NCBI GenBank assembly: GCA_021464525.1
Contig: JADRCO010000496.1
Span: 1 to 32,378 of the forward strand
Source of the DNA: Rhizophagus sp. LPA8_4_AMF
Taxonomy: Eukaryota; Glomeromycota; Glomeromycetes; Glomerales; Glomeraceae
Length of the DNA: 32,378 nt
Direction of reading: 5' to 3'
The translations under genes were made by a program, and so were the position numbers. The first letter of the stretch is position 1. Each line of letters begins with the position of its first letter. The notes under the pieces are model-generated. The model did not search any database. It saw nothing but the letters and a program-made list of their open reading frames with translations, and was not told the DNA's origin. This document shows positions 10,671-20,084 of this stretch, piece after piece.

Positions 10671-10870
10671 TGAAATATGTAAAATAGTGGTATAATTGGT
10701 CGGTAGCGTGATTCGTCCATAATATGGATTTACCGAAATTATCGTCATAACTTTTAGTTCGACAAATTAGAAATTTTGCTAATTTTGATCAAGATTAAAA
10801 TCGCGAAATTTTAATGATTCGGCTAAATTGATGGAGAATCTTGTCCATAAAAAAATATGTTCAGAACGAA

Positions 10871-11500
10871 AGTTTTTGAACGGTACGTTGATGTTTTAAA
10901 AGGGGGACTTTTCGTCGATATCCATTTCGCCGAAGAGACGTCTCACCGAAGGGACGTTTCACCTAAATACCATTTCACCGAAACCCATTTCACCGAATTT
11001 CATTTCTCCGGAGCCATTTTACCGAATGGAAATTTCGCCGAAAAATTATTTATTCCATTTGGTTATTTTATTGTTTTTAAACTAAATAGAAATCTTTTTT
11101 AGAAAAATTTTTTAATTATATATGATTTTTATAAATTTATCTCGTTGTTTATAATATATTAATAATCTTACTTATTCGTGAATAAATGTTCAGGAAAATA
11201 AAGATATTTAACAATTAATATCAGTTACTTAAATGTTAAAGTGATAATATCCTGGAAAAAAAGATCTCTAAAAATATTATTTTTTTTTTTTATTTTCATT
11301 GTGCGATGAACATTTTTTTATAAAAATTTTAATCGCTACCATTTTCGAACAAAATGTCCATTCGGCGAAATAGACGATTCGGTAAAATGGATTCGATAAA
11401 TCCACTTTTGTGAAACGTCCTTTCGGCGAATCACTTCGGCGAAATGACTTCGGCGAAATGACTTCAGCGAGATGGATTTCGGCGAAATGTACCGTAACCC
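10871..11500. mobile_element. Foldback element with GCCGAA-repeat arms
   Basis: The left arm (about 10880-11045) is built of short direct repeats of the type CATTTCGCCGAA / CATTTCACCGAA. The right arm (about 11345-11490) carries the same units in inverted orientation (TTCGGCGAAATG). The outermost ends also pair: ACGGTAC on the left and GTACCGT on the right. Between them lies ~300 bp of AT-rich DNA. Long arms of degenerate short repeats around a unique centre fit a foldback-type or Mutator-like non-autonomous DNA transposon. An open frame through the left arm (10857-11102) merely translates the repeat. Confidence 0.7.
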
Positions 11501-11905
11501 TTTAAAAGTATTAGGTTATTAATAATTGTTAAGAAAAACCATTAATCGCTAATAATTATTAAATTCAAATCTTTATTGTCATCTCATACATTGAACAAGT
11601 TACTTTATCTATTTTACTTAAAACGATATAATAAAGTGTGACGACACTTCCATGTGAAAGTATTTAAATTATTAACCATTTCTTCAAAGTGGATATTTCT
11701 TGAAACATCTTTGATAAATTAATCCAATATGAAACGAATATATAGCATCTAAATTGATCCTATCGACAATCGTTGATTGAATAAACAAAATTTTATTTAA
11801 TTTAAAAAATCCGAAAAAAAAACAATTTTTAAACAGTAAAAAATCGATAACGATACTAAATTATCTCCATTACATCAATCTATTTAAATAATATTAAATA
11901 AAACT
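11501..11905. other. 3' flank of paralogue 2
   Basis: AT-rich DNA between the foldback element and the stop of the minus-strand F-box gene. It is expected to contain that gene's 3' untranslated region. Nothing else was recognised. Confidence 0.4.
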
Positions 11906-13375
11906 TTAGTTTCTAAAATCTTTGATTACTCCTTCAGTTTTATATTTGTTAATTAGGTTCATATAATCATTACTTCGATAAATATTTCCATCACTGTGAT
12001 AATAATTCCCATAAATACTTATGGAAATTGCAGGTCGTCCTTTCCACTTTTCAAAGAATGTCTCTAAAGTTTTTAAAGAAAATTTAAATTCATAATTAAA
12101 TACAATTTCTCTTAAATTTATTGATGCTGTTCTGATTAACATATCTAACAAATTTTCACAATCTTTTATCTCTACTTTTGTTTCGTAAGTTTCCGTGTCC
12201 TTAAAAACTAGTGATCGTAATTTTTGACATTTTTTAAGTAATTTTTCAAATTCAATGAAATGATTCTCTAAAAATGGAAATACAGGAATTGACAAATATT
12301 CAACTAAATTACAATTTTCACAAATTGTACGAATAAGATTAAGAGTTTTAGCGTTAAATTCATCATCGAAATCCTCGTAATAATCATGGATTATCAATTT
12401 TCTAAGATATTTGCTATTTCTAATTATACAAGTAACGTAATGAATATCAATTACACCTATCTCAAAGATCTCAAGGTCACGATAAGCTACCATTTCTATT
12501 TTTTCTTCAAAATCTTTACTATATAAGAATATAAGAGAACTAATGTCTAATGTTTTCAATCTATAAAGCTCTAGGAGTGTATATTGTAAAAATATATAAT
12601 CAGAATCATTATAACCGTATTCATACCAAAGACTTATATTAACATGATCAAGAGTATTTGCATGCTCTTTTAATGCATCAAAAATTTCTGCATATGGATA
12701 ATTAGCTGCATAACTATCTTCATTAACTTCATCTTCCAATCTAAAATATTTTAAATTTTTCTGAACTTTAATTAATTTAGCGGATCCATGATTAAATTCT
12801 GGCTTTTTATTAATAATGATGATTCTTTGTATATTTTGACAGACACGTGCTAATCTATAAAAGTAATCAGGGTCAATGGATGTGTTACATGTTAATTCAC
12901 AAAGTGATTCGAGGCGAGACTTTGCTTCCGGAAGATAAAATATTTGATAGGTGCCACGTATATCTAAATACTTTATCTCTGGACATTTTCTCATCAATAG
13001 ATCGTAAATTTCTTCTTGCAAAAGAAATCGTTCATATTCTGATGATGATCCAACAGAAATTATGTCGTCTATAATGTCTACATTAATACTTCTACAGAAT
13101 GTCAAATAATCAAATGCAAGTGATTGGCCTAAAATTTGAATTCCTTCTTTTTTTAAGATTTCTTTAATATCATCAGAAAAATAAGAAGTAATAATGGAGT
13201 ATAATGGATTTTTATTGGTACGATAATAAATATAACGCCAGGGGTCCTTCCATAAAAGTGGAATCACTATTTCACACCAAAGTCTATTAACCGTTAGGCA
13301 TGAAAAGAGAAAGTTTGAATTATCTTGTAACTCCTCAAATAGCAAGTAAAGAATATCTTTATTAAGTTTGGACAT
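11906..13375 (-). CDS. F-box/leucine-rich protein, paralogue 2 (divergent)
   Basis: Intact single-exon gene of 489 aa. The F-box-like N-terminus spans residues 4-49 (LNKDILYLLFEELQ, LFSCLTVNRLWCE, IPLLWKDPWRY) and the leucine-rich body has the same block order as its neighbours. It is the most divergent intact member. It reads YQIFYLPEAKSRLESLCELT where the others have HQIFYFPEA, CNTSIDPDYFYRLARVC instead of CDTSIDSSYFYGLA, and lacks the NSGGH block (NSKYLRKLIIHDYY instead). These features are shared with the broken copy at 31467, so the two form a subgroup although they lie 18 kb apart on opposite strands. A Skp1-binding substrate-receptor role is inferred. Its promoter also resembles that of the broken copy. 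Confidence 0.9.
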   Translation of the reverse strand: MSKLNKDILYLLFEELQDNSNFLFSCLTVNRLWCEIVIPLLWKDPWRYIYYRTNKNPLYSIITSYFSDDIKEILKKEGIQILGQSLAFDYLTFCRSINVDIIDDIISVGSSSEYERFLLQEEIYDLLMRKCPEIKYLDIRGTYQIFYLPEAKSRLESLCELTCNTSIDPDYFYRLARVCQNIQRIIIINKKPEFNHGSAKLIKVQKNLKYFRLEDEVNEDSYAANYPYAEIFDALKEHANTLDHVNISLWYEYGYNDSDYIFLQYTLLELYRLKTLDISSLIFLYSKDFEEKIEMVAYRDLEIFEIGVIDIHYVTCIIRNSKYLRKLIIHDYYEDFDDEFNAKTLNLIRTICENCNLVEYLSIPVFPFLENHFIEFEKLLKKCQKLRSLVFKDTETYETKVEIKDCENLLDMLIRTASINLREIVFNYEFKFSLKTLETFFEKWKGRPAISISIYGNYYHSDGNIYRSNDYMNLINKYKTEGVIKDFRN

Positions 13376-13399
13376 TCTTTTTTTCTTTTTCTAAACCGA

Positions 13400-13428
13400 A
13401 ATATATATATATTTATATAAATATAAAT
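13400..13428. repeat. AT dinucleotide-rich patch
   Basis: ATATATATATATTTATATAA-type simple sequence between the start codon of paralogue 2 and its TATA-like region. It probably lies in the 5' untranslated leader. Confidence 0.6.
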
Positions 13429-13515
13429 GTAAAAAAGAGCGAAATTTTTAAATATATGTTTAAATGGTTATCATGAAAAAAAAATGGGATGAATGACAAA
13501 AAAAGGCTTCAAATG

Positions 13516-13560
13516 CAATATATAAACTCCGCCCGTACGACCATATGGAATGTTTCATCA
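13516..13560 (-). promoter_or_regulatory. Family promoter module of paralogue 2
   Basis: On the minus strand, TGATGAAACATTCC (about 13547-13560) is followed by GGGCGGAGTTTATATATTG (about 13515-13533), which contains a C/GGGAG word running straight into a TATA box. The ATG is about 140 bp further on. The word CATATTTGTTCTG directly upstream is also present before the broken copy (31350-31362). Confidence 0.65.
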
Positions 13561-13744
13561 GAACAAATATGGAAACTATAAATTTCATGGAATTCCTGGA
13601 GTATATACCGATGGATCTTCAAACACATGATTTGACGTGCTATCGGCAATTTAACTAAAGATTTTTCGAATAATATGAGGTACAAAAAGCAAATAAAATT
13701 AAAGGACGGACCTGACTTATAATATTCTAGTTTGATTTTTAATA

Positions 13745-14005
13745 TAGTATCTCTTCAGATAAGTCTAAAGTTTTTTCATTAAAATTCGATACAATTAGTA
13801 ACAAAGAATTTAATCTACAATTCACTGAAATAAATCTTCCTGGTGACGAAAATAAGAGTAACAGATATTAATAGACAATTTTCATAATTTGCACGAAAAA
13901 ATCATTATTTTAGTTACCTTAATATTCATGAAATATTCCCCGGATGTTCTCTATTATTTTAATCATGCTGTTGATTTATTTATCAGTCTTATGATCTTTG
14001 AGATT
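13745..14005 (-). pseudogene. Decayed F-box/LRR copy, C-terminal part
   Basis: On the minus strand a frame with stops reads KIMKIVY, stop, YLLLLFSSPGRFISVN, then CRLNSLLLIVSNFNE. This follows the paralogue pattern KIYENCPSIEYLSLLFSSS...F..., CKNLKSVLLIISNI. Nucleotide resemblance to 7850-8110 is visible, for example a GACGAAAATAA word shared in the same place, and an AATCAT..GCTGTTGATTTATTTAT stretch corresponding to the ENSGGH upstream area. No intact F-box part was found. It is a relic of a further paralogue lying just upstream of paralogue 2. Confidence 0.6.
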
Positions 14006-14690
14006 TTTAATGTAAATTACAATTAGTTTCCACTAATATTAAAATATTTTCAAATAAACTGGTCATTTAACTATAAAAATATTTTAAATTATTCCCGAAG
14101 TTCTATTAAACGTGATTCGAAAATGGATCATTTGTAAAGGTAATTGAATTATCTAAGGTACAAATTTGCGATCATTCTGGTCAGATCTAGAATTGAACAG
14201 TGCTATTGATCCAAGTATTGCAAGTATTTCTTAACTGAGATTAATTTCCAAACATTTATTTTAAATTTCTCTAACGTTAATAGGTAAATTTTTTGCTAAA
14301 CTTGTAAACCGATTTAATTGTATCATAAAAGCTATGCAAATTAATATTTAATATTCCCAGTAATCGGAACAAATGAAATTTCGTTTCTTGCACTTCTTGA
14401 GTTGAGTAAGAAATATGAATTTTGAAGTTTATTTCATTGAATATATTGAATTTATTGAATTTTCAATATAATTAAATAAAAAATGACATTAAATAATGTT
14501 CATAAAATGTGAAAACTATTACATAACTTACTTTAACTTCTTGTTTTTCTTCCATCTTGTTTTATTCGCATTATCATTGTTTTATATTATTAATTCCATG
14601 AGAATCAACTTAATGTTAAAAAAAATTTCATATTTTAAAATTTATATTGATTATTCAAGTTCTTTTTATTTTCGCCAACTAGTGATACAA
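14006..14690. other. AT-rich stretch, perhaps more of the decayed F-box copy
   Basis: The remains at 13745-14005 may extend here but I could not follow the alignment. An open frame at 14496-14774 is made of low-complexity hydrophobic and aromatic codons and has no recognisable motif. Confidence 0.3.
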
Positions 14691-15330
14691 GTGCCCTACA
14701 AAATTTACAAAACATTTTTAGTCACTATCACCTCATACCATATGAGTATTTACCATCCTGTTAATTATGCCTAAGCAGGGAACCCCAGGACACCTATGTG
14801 GCCATCATAGGATCTATGGTAAATGGTCTCATATAGTATTTAATAACAACAACTAAGTAAGTGCTTGACATAGAAATATGTGTCACTTCCACGGGCACCA
14901 CGGCCTGCCCTCCCATATGAATCGGCTTGGGGATCACCTATGTGGCATCATTGTAGCTACGGTCTTGTGCACAAAGCAGATGACTACATAGCCAGTAGCA
15001 AATGGTACGTACTACGAGCACATAAACCTCTGTCAATCCTAATAGTCCACCATCCGGAAGACTCTCAGTGAACCCTGCAGTGAGCACCTACTCATACGTC
15101 CATCCGGCAAACTATTAATTATACTCACCACTTGATGATTTCATTTTCCTGTTGCTGCGCCACACAATAAAGCGTTTTCGACTGACTGTGTGAACTTTGA
15201 AGCAAGTCTTTGGAGAGACTTCTTGCAGTAAAACTTTGCCAGTATTGTTATGCTGAAGTATTGAATATTCATTGGCCAACAGGAGTGGGTTTTAAGTTTG
15301 TGTCCGGATCTGTTTGGTAATATCTGTAAG
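14691..15330. repeat. GC-richer block, probable interspersed repeat
   Basis: Composition changes sharply here: GC-rich words such as CACGGCCTGCCCTCCC appear in otherwise AT-rich DNA. The sub-sequence CACCTATGTGGC..ATCAT occurs twice (14791-14806 and 14936-14951). No frame gives a convincing protein, and I see no tRNA-like A and B boxes that would make it a SINE. It is likely a fragment of a repeated element of unknown type. Confidence 0.4.
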
Positions 15331-15830
15331 AATTTCTAATATATTTTCTATCTGGTATTACATTATTATATCAACTTATTTAATGGTTTTTGTGTTTATT
15401 GTGTCGTTGTAAAATTTTGAAAAAGAGAGTAAGGTCTTTTTATGTATTTTTTTAGCTGTAAAAACTTTTCTATGAATTATGTAATAGAAATATAGCAACA
15501 AATACATAAAAAGTCAAAAAGCATATGAAAATTTTGCAATGACTCATTAAGCATTACATCACTACGCCTTTAATAGTTTGTCACAATATAATCTGATTAA
15601 TCTATCCAAATATATCAATAATTGTCGTCGCGTCGCGTAAGAATTTTTACTTTGACGCGGATTTTATATGGTATTATTACGAAAGACTACTTGTTTTATT
15701 TGTATTTTTATTTATTTATTTTTATTTATTTTTTTTAACGATTTTATTTTTCGGGAATTATTAGAATTTTAATTTTTTTTATCAAATTTTTTCAGATTTT
15801 TCTTTATCCCATAATTTATGATTTTCATAT
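15331..15830. other. AT-rich stretch, nothing recognised
   Basis: T-rich runs and TTTA repeats (about 15706-15735) and a short GTCGTCGCGTCGCG word near 15622. No gene or paired repeats were found. Confidence 0.45.
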
Positions 15831-16191
15831 AAAATAGATGTCAGTTTTTTCTATTGCTCCTGTTCGGACCATTTACTGCCCATTTACGGAATGACCAACA
15901 TTGCACTAAGATTGTTTCGAGTTCCGGTGGTGTTCGATACTGGGTGGTATTACTACGGGTGATCATTTTTTTATTTGTTTAAGCTGATGAAACGTGACGA
16001 GGAAAACGATCTTGAAAATGTGGACATGTTAATGAAAGAGTTTTGTTGATAAATTGATATTCAATATGGTGTATCAAGACAAGAAGAAACAGGTAGCAGA
16101 TGACTCACCTAACCTGCATTACTATCCTTACTTTTTACCTAGGGAATATTTGGATCTTCAACAAATTTTTCCAGAAGAAAAACCGAAATAA
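15831..16191 (+). pseudogene. Decayed coding remnant with membrane segment and charged tail
   Basis: Three protein-like pieces lie in the same orientation but in different frames: LFGPFTAHLRNDQHCTKIVS running into hydrophobic VVLLRVIIFLFV (about 15855-15980), MKRDEENDLENVDMLMKEFC (from about 15988, then a stop), and MVYQDKKKQVADDSPNLHYY to PREYLDLQQIFPEEKPK (16066-16191). The order, a hydrophobic stretch followed by acidic and polar sequence, suggests a membrane protein with a cytoplasmic tail, either broken by frameshifts or split by unrecognised introns. I cannot name the family. Confidence 0.35.
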
Positions 16192-16309
16192 ACAGGGGTT
16201 TAAATTTTCCGGCTAGTTTAAACTGTAAATAAAAACCTAAAAACGTATACAATATCAGACATCCAACAGAAAGTATTATATTAAGAATATTGGCCAAATT
16301 TCGCTCAAA

Positions 16310-16700
16310 TGTTTAAAATAGTAATCTGTTCTTAAATACACGAGTTCCAAGATGACATGTTAATTGTGCGGTCCATTGTGGTGACCTATTACTACTATTA
16401 ACGAACAAAGAAACTGATATACCACTATTAGGATGATAAACCATACGCAATCCTTTAAATAATCCTTATAGTACACCAAATAAATCTTGTATTTCTCACT
16501 CTACAGAAGAACAGTATCTGTTTGAAAAGTTGACAAGTCCTTGTAGATGCAGAAAGGAAGTTTGGGCCAGTTGATATGGAGAAAAAAGAGTAATAGAATA
16601 ATACATCATGTTAATCTGATAATTATTAAAGTGCCGTGCCAATTTTCGTGGTGAAATTAGTTGTATACAAATCCGCCAAAATAGCACCTTCCCACATTAA
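16310..16700 (-). pseudogene. Decayed coding remnant, unidentified
   Basis: On the minus strand, MWEGAILADLYTTNFTTKIG (near 16690) is followed after stops and frame changes by GLRMVYHPNSGISVSLFVNS and SSNRSPQWTAQLTCHLGTRV (about 16325-16460). The later part is open for more than 40 residues and looks like an extracellular-type domain, but no family is recognised. It points away from the remnant at 15831-16191. Confidence 0.3.
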
Positions 16701-17139
16701 CGAATTACAAAATATAATGATAGAAATGATTAATACATAACTACTACTTTAAATAACAACATTAATCAAATAAAAAAAACAAGATCTTAACTTACCATTA
16801 AAACACGAACATGTGAAAGTTCTAAGAGACGTGTCTTACATATATAAATTCGATTGACTCAGAGCCTATTAATAAAAAATCGGAGTTGATTTGTTTTTCT
16901 ATAAGTTTTACTCTGTAAATCACGAGTTTTTATACTTAAGCTTACTAGAATGGCTTATTGCCTATTGTTTTACGATTACTAGTCTGGAGTACCAAAATGT
17001 CCATCGCTCAAAAATCGTAATTGGTTCATTTAGTTACACTTGACCTCCGGACTTACAGCAAAATTCAAAATATGCGAAATTGTTCTCGGTGCCAGAAAAA
17101 TCCGCGTTACTTTTTCGCGTAATTATTCACATAATACCC
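16701..17139. other. Stretch without recognised gene
   Basis: AT-rich. The 5' end and left terminal repeat of the transposase remnant at 17140 should lie here, but I could not identify a matching inverted repeat. Confidence 0.35.
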
Positions 17140-17340
17140 AAATCAAAATTGAATGGACATTTTCGTTGGTTAATCATTGAAAAGATTCTGGAAGGCGTTC
17201 CATATAAAAGAATAGCAGAACAACTAAATATTAGTAAACCTTCTGTTTCTAGAATATTTTCACATTTCAAAAATATGGGTGTGTGGATTTATCATCATTA
17301 GAAGGACGATCAAGAATTCTTTCAGTTGATGATATAAAGT
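17140..17340 (+). pseudogene. Tc1/mariner-type transposase, N-terminal fragment
   Basis: The frame reads KLNGHFRWLIIEKILEGVPY and then KRIAEQLNISKPSVSRIFSH, a helix-turn-helix DNA-binding domain of the type at the N-terminus of Tc1/mariner and IS630-like transposases. After ...FKNMGV the frame is lost; the next frame over continues VDLSSLEGRSRILSVDDIKY, which fits the usual linker (..GR.R.LS.DD...) to the second helix-turn-helix. So there is one frameshift near 17282. The catalytic DDE/D region is absent: the sequence joins an unrelated decayed gene at about 17345. It cannot encode an active transposase. Confidence 0.7.
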
Positions 17341-17344
17341 ATTG

Positions 17345-18650
17345 GCTTTATTGGCGGTGCCAACTTCAAAGTCTTTTTCTTTCATTGTGAATGCTTTAGC
17401 ACCGATCAATAACATGATAATTACAGCCACACCAATAATAATGCTATGCAGTGAACAAGTGCTCTGGTGTTACATCATGTGTCAAACTGATTTAACGGTG
17501 AGGTGCAATACAACAAGTAAAAGAGAACACACTACTAGCTTTCGCAAATTACTGGCAGCAATGGAAAAAGCTTGGACGCCACCTGTTTCGGTTGACCATC
17601 CAAAATTAGAAGCAAATTGACGGTAACCAACTGGAAGTGTAAGCAATGCTATAGTATAAATGGACGGAGTTTGTGTTAATGATGAGTTACGTGAGGTAGT
17701 GGTCGTAGCACTTGTAGGGGTTGCCAATGGTATGTTCCAACTTATATTATCATCGGTACTCCTCTCTTAAGAAATAATAATGAAGCGGAATAACGGATAA
17801 GAGTATGAGCGCCAATGCTATAGTCATTGAGACTCCAGTAATCTCGAGAATGCCATGCTTTGACTACCAACAGGGCTGTAACACATCCTTGATTAGCTAG
17901 CCCGTGTAGGCACTAGTACCAGGGAAGTTGAAGAGTGAATCTATGATTTTTAAACGTAAGAGTTACAAAAGAAATAGCAAGCATTCAGGAAGTTCATTCC
18001 AAAATAAATATAGGAAATCCACCATCAAAGTTTATTGAAAAGTTATTTCTGTAGGTAAATGGTTTGCATGGGAAATTCTTGTATAAAATGTATTTTGCAT
18101 CAAAAAAATAGACGATAAACTTCGCTTTTTGTTTTGAGAAAAAAATAAATAAAACTTCATGCTACATATACTTTATTATTAAATAAGAAATTTAAAACAA
18201 TGCAACATATATTACAAAAAATTTGCCTTGACTTTGAAATTTCCACTATTGCCTTCTACATAAAGTTCTATATTATTCTGCTCTTTTAAATACCGAACCC
18301 TAAATCCGTTGGAATCCACAATTAGCATATTCATCTGAAGTAATGTCTCCAGTACTAAATAGATTTTCAGGATGAGGCGTCACGGTCAGCGTTGATAGAA
18401 GTGGTGGTAGAGGCGGAGAGTTGTAGCTTTGAATTTTAGTGTCAAAGGCTAGCGTATTTGCGTTGGACGACTGTCAACATTATTTTTTCTTGTGGTAATG
18501 ATGATGCCAGTTTCAAAGATCCCGTTCCGCCCTTCTCGCAATTTTCGATGCAGGAAACTACAGGTTGTAACGATGCTGCATTCTGAGTGTTTCATCATAT
18601 TTATGGTATCTATCACAAACAAGGATAAAAGTGGAGGCATCTCCTTCTAT
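17345..18650 (-). pseudogene. Decayed gene for a multi-pass membrane protein (possibly ML-like/TRP-like)
   Basis: Read on the minus strand, protein-like pieces follow one another with frameshifts and stops. They are NTLAFDTKIQSYNSPPLPPL to SDEYANCGFQRI (about 18325-18480), NGFRVRYLKEQNNIELYVEG (near 18260), FTYRNNFSINFDGGFPIFIL and ISFVTLTFKNHRFTLQLPW (about 17930-18080), SMTIALALILLSVIPLHYYF (near 17800), IYTIALLTLPVGYRQFASNF (about 17610-17670), and a transmembrane stretch IIIGVAVIIMLLIGAKAF (near 17420). A proline-rich secreted-type N-terminal domain followed by membrane helices resembles fungal proteins with an ML-like and a TRP-like domain (flavin-carrier family). This name is tentative; the decay is certain. 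Confidence 0.4.
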
Positions 18651-19893
18651 GATATTCCACTAGTATTCTAAATTGGCAAATTTTTGTTTAGCATTATCCG
18701 ATCGTATAAAATTCATTTTATCAAGACCGACTTTATGATGGTTTATGCAGTTATGCTTACCTATGTCAAATGCAATTTTAATAGCATGAAATTATCCCAC
18801 CAACAATAATTTTACGAGACCATTATAATCTCCGACCATCGAGGTTTTATCATTATAAGAGGTATGTAATAATAATGATTTAAATTAGTTAAGGTTGTAT
18901 CAACTGCTTAATACTTTTTTTCTTTTGCAACATACCTGAAATATCAAAAGTGTGGTTGGGATGAGTATCAACCAAAAAAATCTTTTATTAGATTTGCTAT
19001 TATTCGTTCATTTATTACGAGTTTTATAATTCATGATATTTATCTACCAATCAAATAATTTTCATAATAGTTATATTTTGGTAATTTCATATTACAATAA
19101 ATAAAATAAAAAAGTAAAAGTTGTCGTTCACAAACTTACTAATTATTTAATTCATTTACCTTTGAAATTTACTAATTTTGGTGGATTCATTTTCATGGTA
19201 AATGAACCTGAAAAATATGTATGAATTAACTTCTAAATTCGTCCATAAAATGCATGCACACATGAAACAAGTCATGTTATCATCTGAGAAATTTTATTAT
19301 TGTTGTTAATCAGAAGCTCTATAAGGAAATTTAATAAACATTCAATTTTCTAAAAAGTTATTTAAATAATCATTTGTATTATCATCAATCAATTTTTTTT
19401 TTTTGATGAGGCTGAATTTGAAAGAAACTCCTTTCATATTAAACAAATTCTGACAAGCCTATCAAGACGCTACTAGTCGTTTCTAAAAGTCATTTTCGTA
19501 CAAATTTGGATTATGATAAATGACATGACGTAATTAATGTGATTGACATTGACCAGATGACTTCATTTATGTTTACAATAGTTTGGCTTTAAAAAAAGCT
19601 AAAATAGGAAAATACAAAGCGTAAATTAATAGATAATTATTACGGGGCCCTTTAAAAAATTCATATTCTTCTATCGAATAGTATTTTTTTTTTTAATTTA
19701 TTTTGGAAATTTAAATCGATAATCAAATAAGCATGCATGCACATACATATTTTTTTATCGCAATCCTTTAATATTTTACGAAAAAAAAAATTGATAAAGT
19801 TTATTATTATTGATAATGGGATTGGTACGTTTCACGAACGACTTTTTTACCGTTTTTAGTTCTTGTACATCCCATTTTGCAGATTTTTGATCT
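18651..19893. other. Intergenic stretch upstream of paralogue 3
   Basis: AT-rich, with poly-T runs (19390-19403, 19684-19695). No gene, RNA gene or paired terminal repeats were recognised. Confidence 0.45.
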
Positions 19894-19947
19894 AGTGAAA
19901 CATTATTTGACCGGAGTTTGAACTCCAGTGATTTTTATATAAATTTA
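19894..19947 (+). promoter_or_regulatory. Family promoter module of paralogue 3
   Basis: AGTGAAACATTATTTGA (19894-19910) is followed at once by CCGGAGTTTGAACTCC (19911-19926) and then TTATATAAATTTAG (19935-19947). The ATG lies about 140 bp after the TATA element. Compared with paralogues 4 and 5, the stretch between the GAAACATT box and CCGGAG is missing, so the two words abut. GGAGTT/AACTCC forms a small inverted repeat. Confidence 0.7.
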
Positions 19948-20084
19948 GTATTCCTTCAAAGTACGTCCTTTTTAATTTTTCTCCTGATATTAAAATTTTT
20001 CAATACCGTAAAATTATTGTTTCTAAAAAATATTCTAGTCGTAACAAATTATTGAACTTTTTATTTTATTTATTGATTAAAAGG

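Noticed and set aside
10857-11102. 81-codon open frame with repeated HFTE-like residues
   Set aside because: It is the translation of the foldback element's CATTTCACCGAA arm repeats, not a gene.
14496-14774. 92-codon frame rich in F, Y and I
   Set aside because: Composition is what AT-rich DNA gives by chance, and the frame runs into the GC-richer repeat block.
20052-20084. N-terminal extension of paralogue 3 (and similarly of paralogue 5 and the broken copy)
   Set aside because: The extended frames begin with TTG. The aligned family start is the ATG at 20085 (27360 and 31467 in the others).
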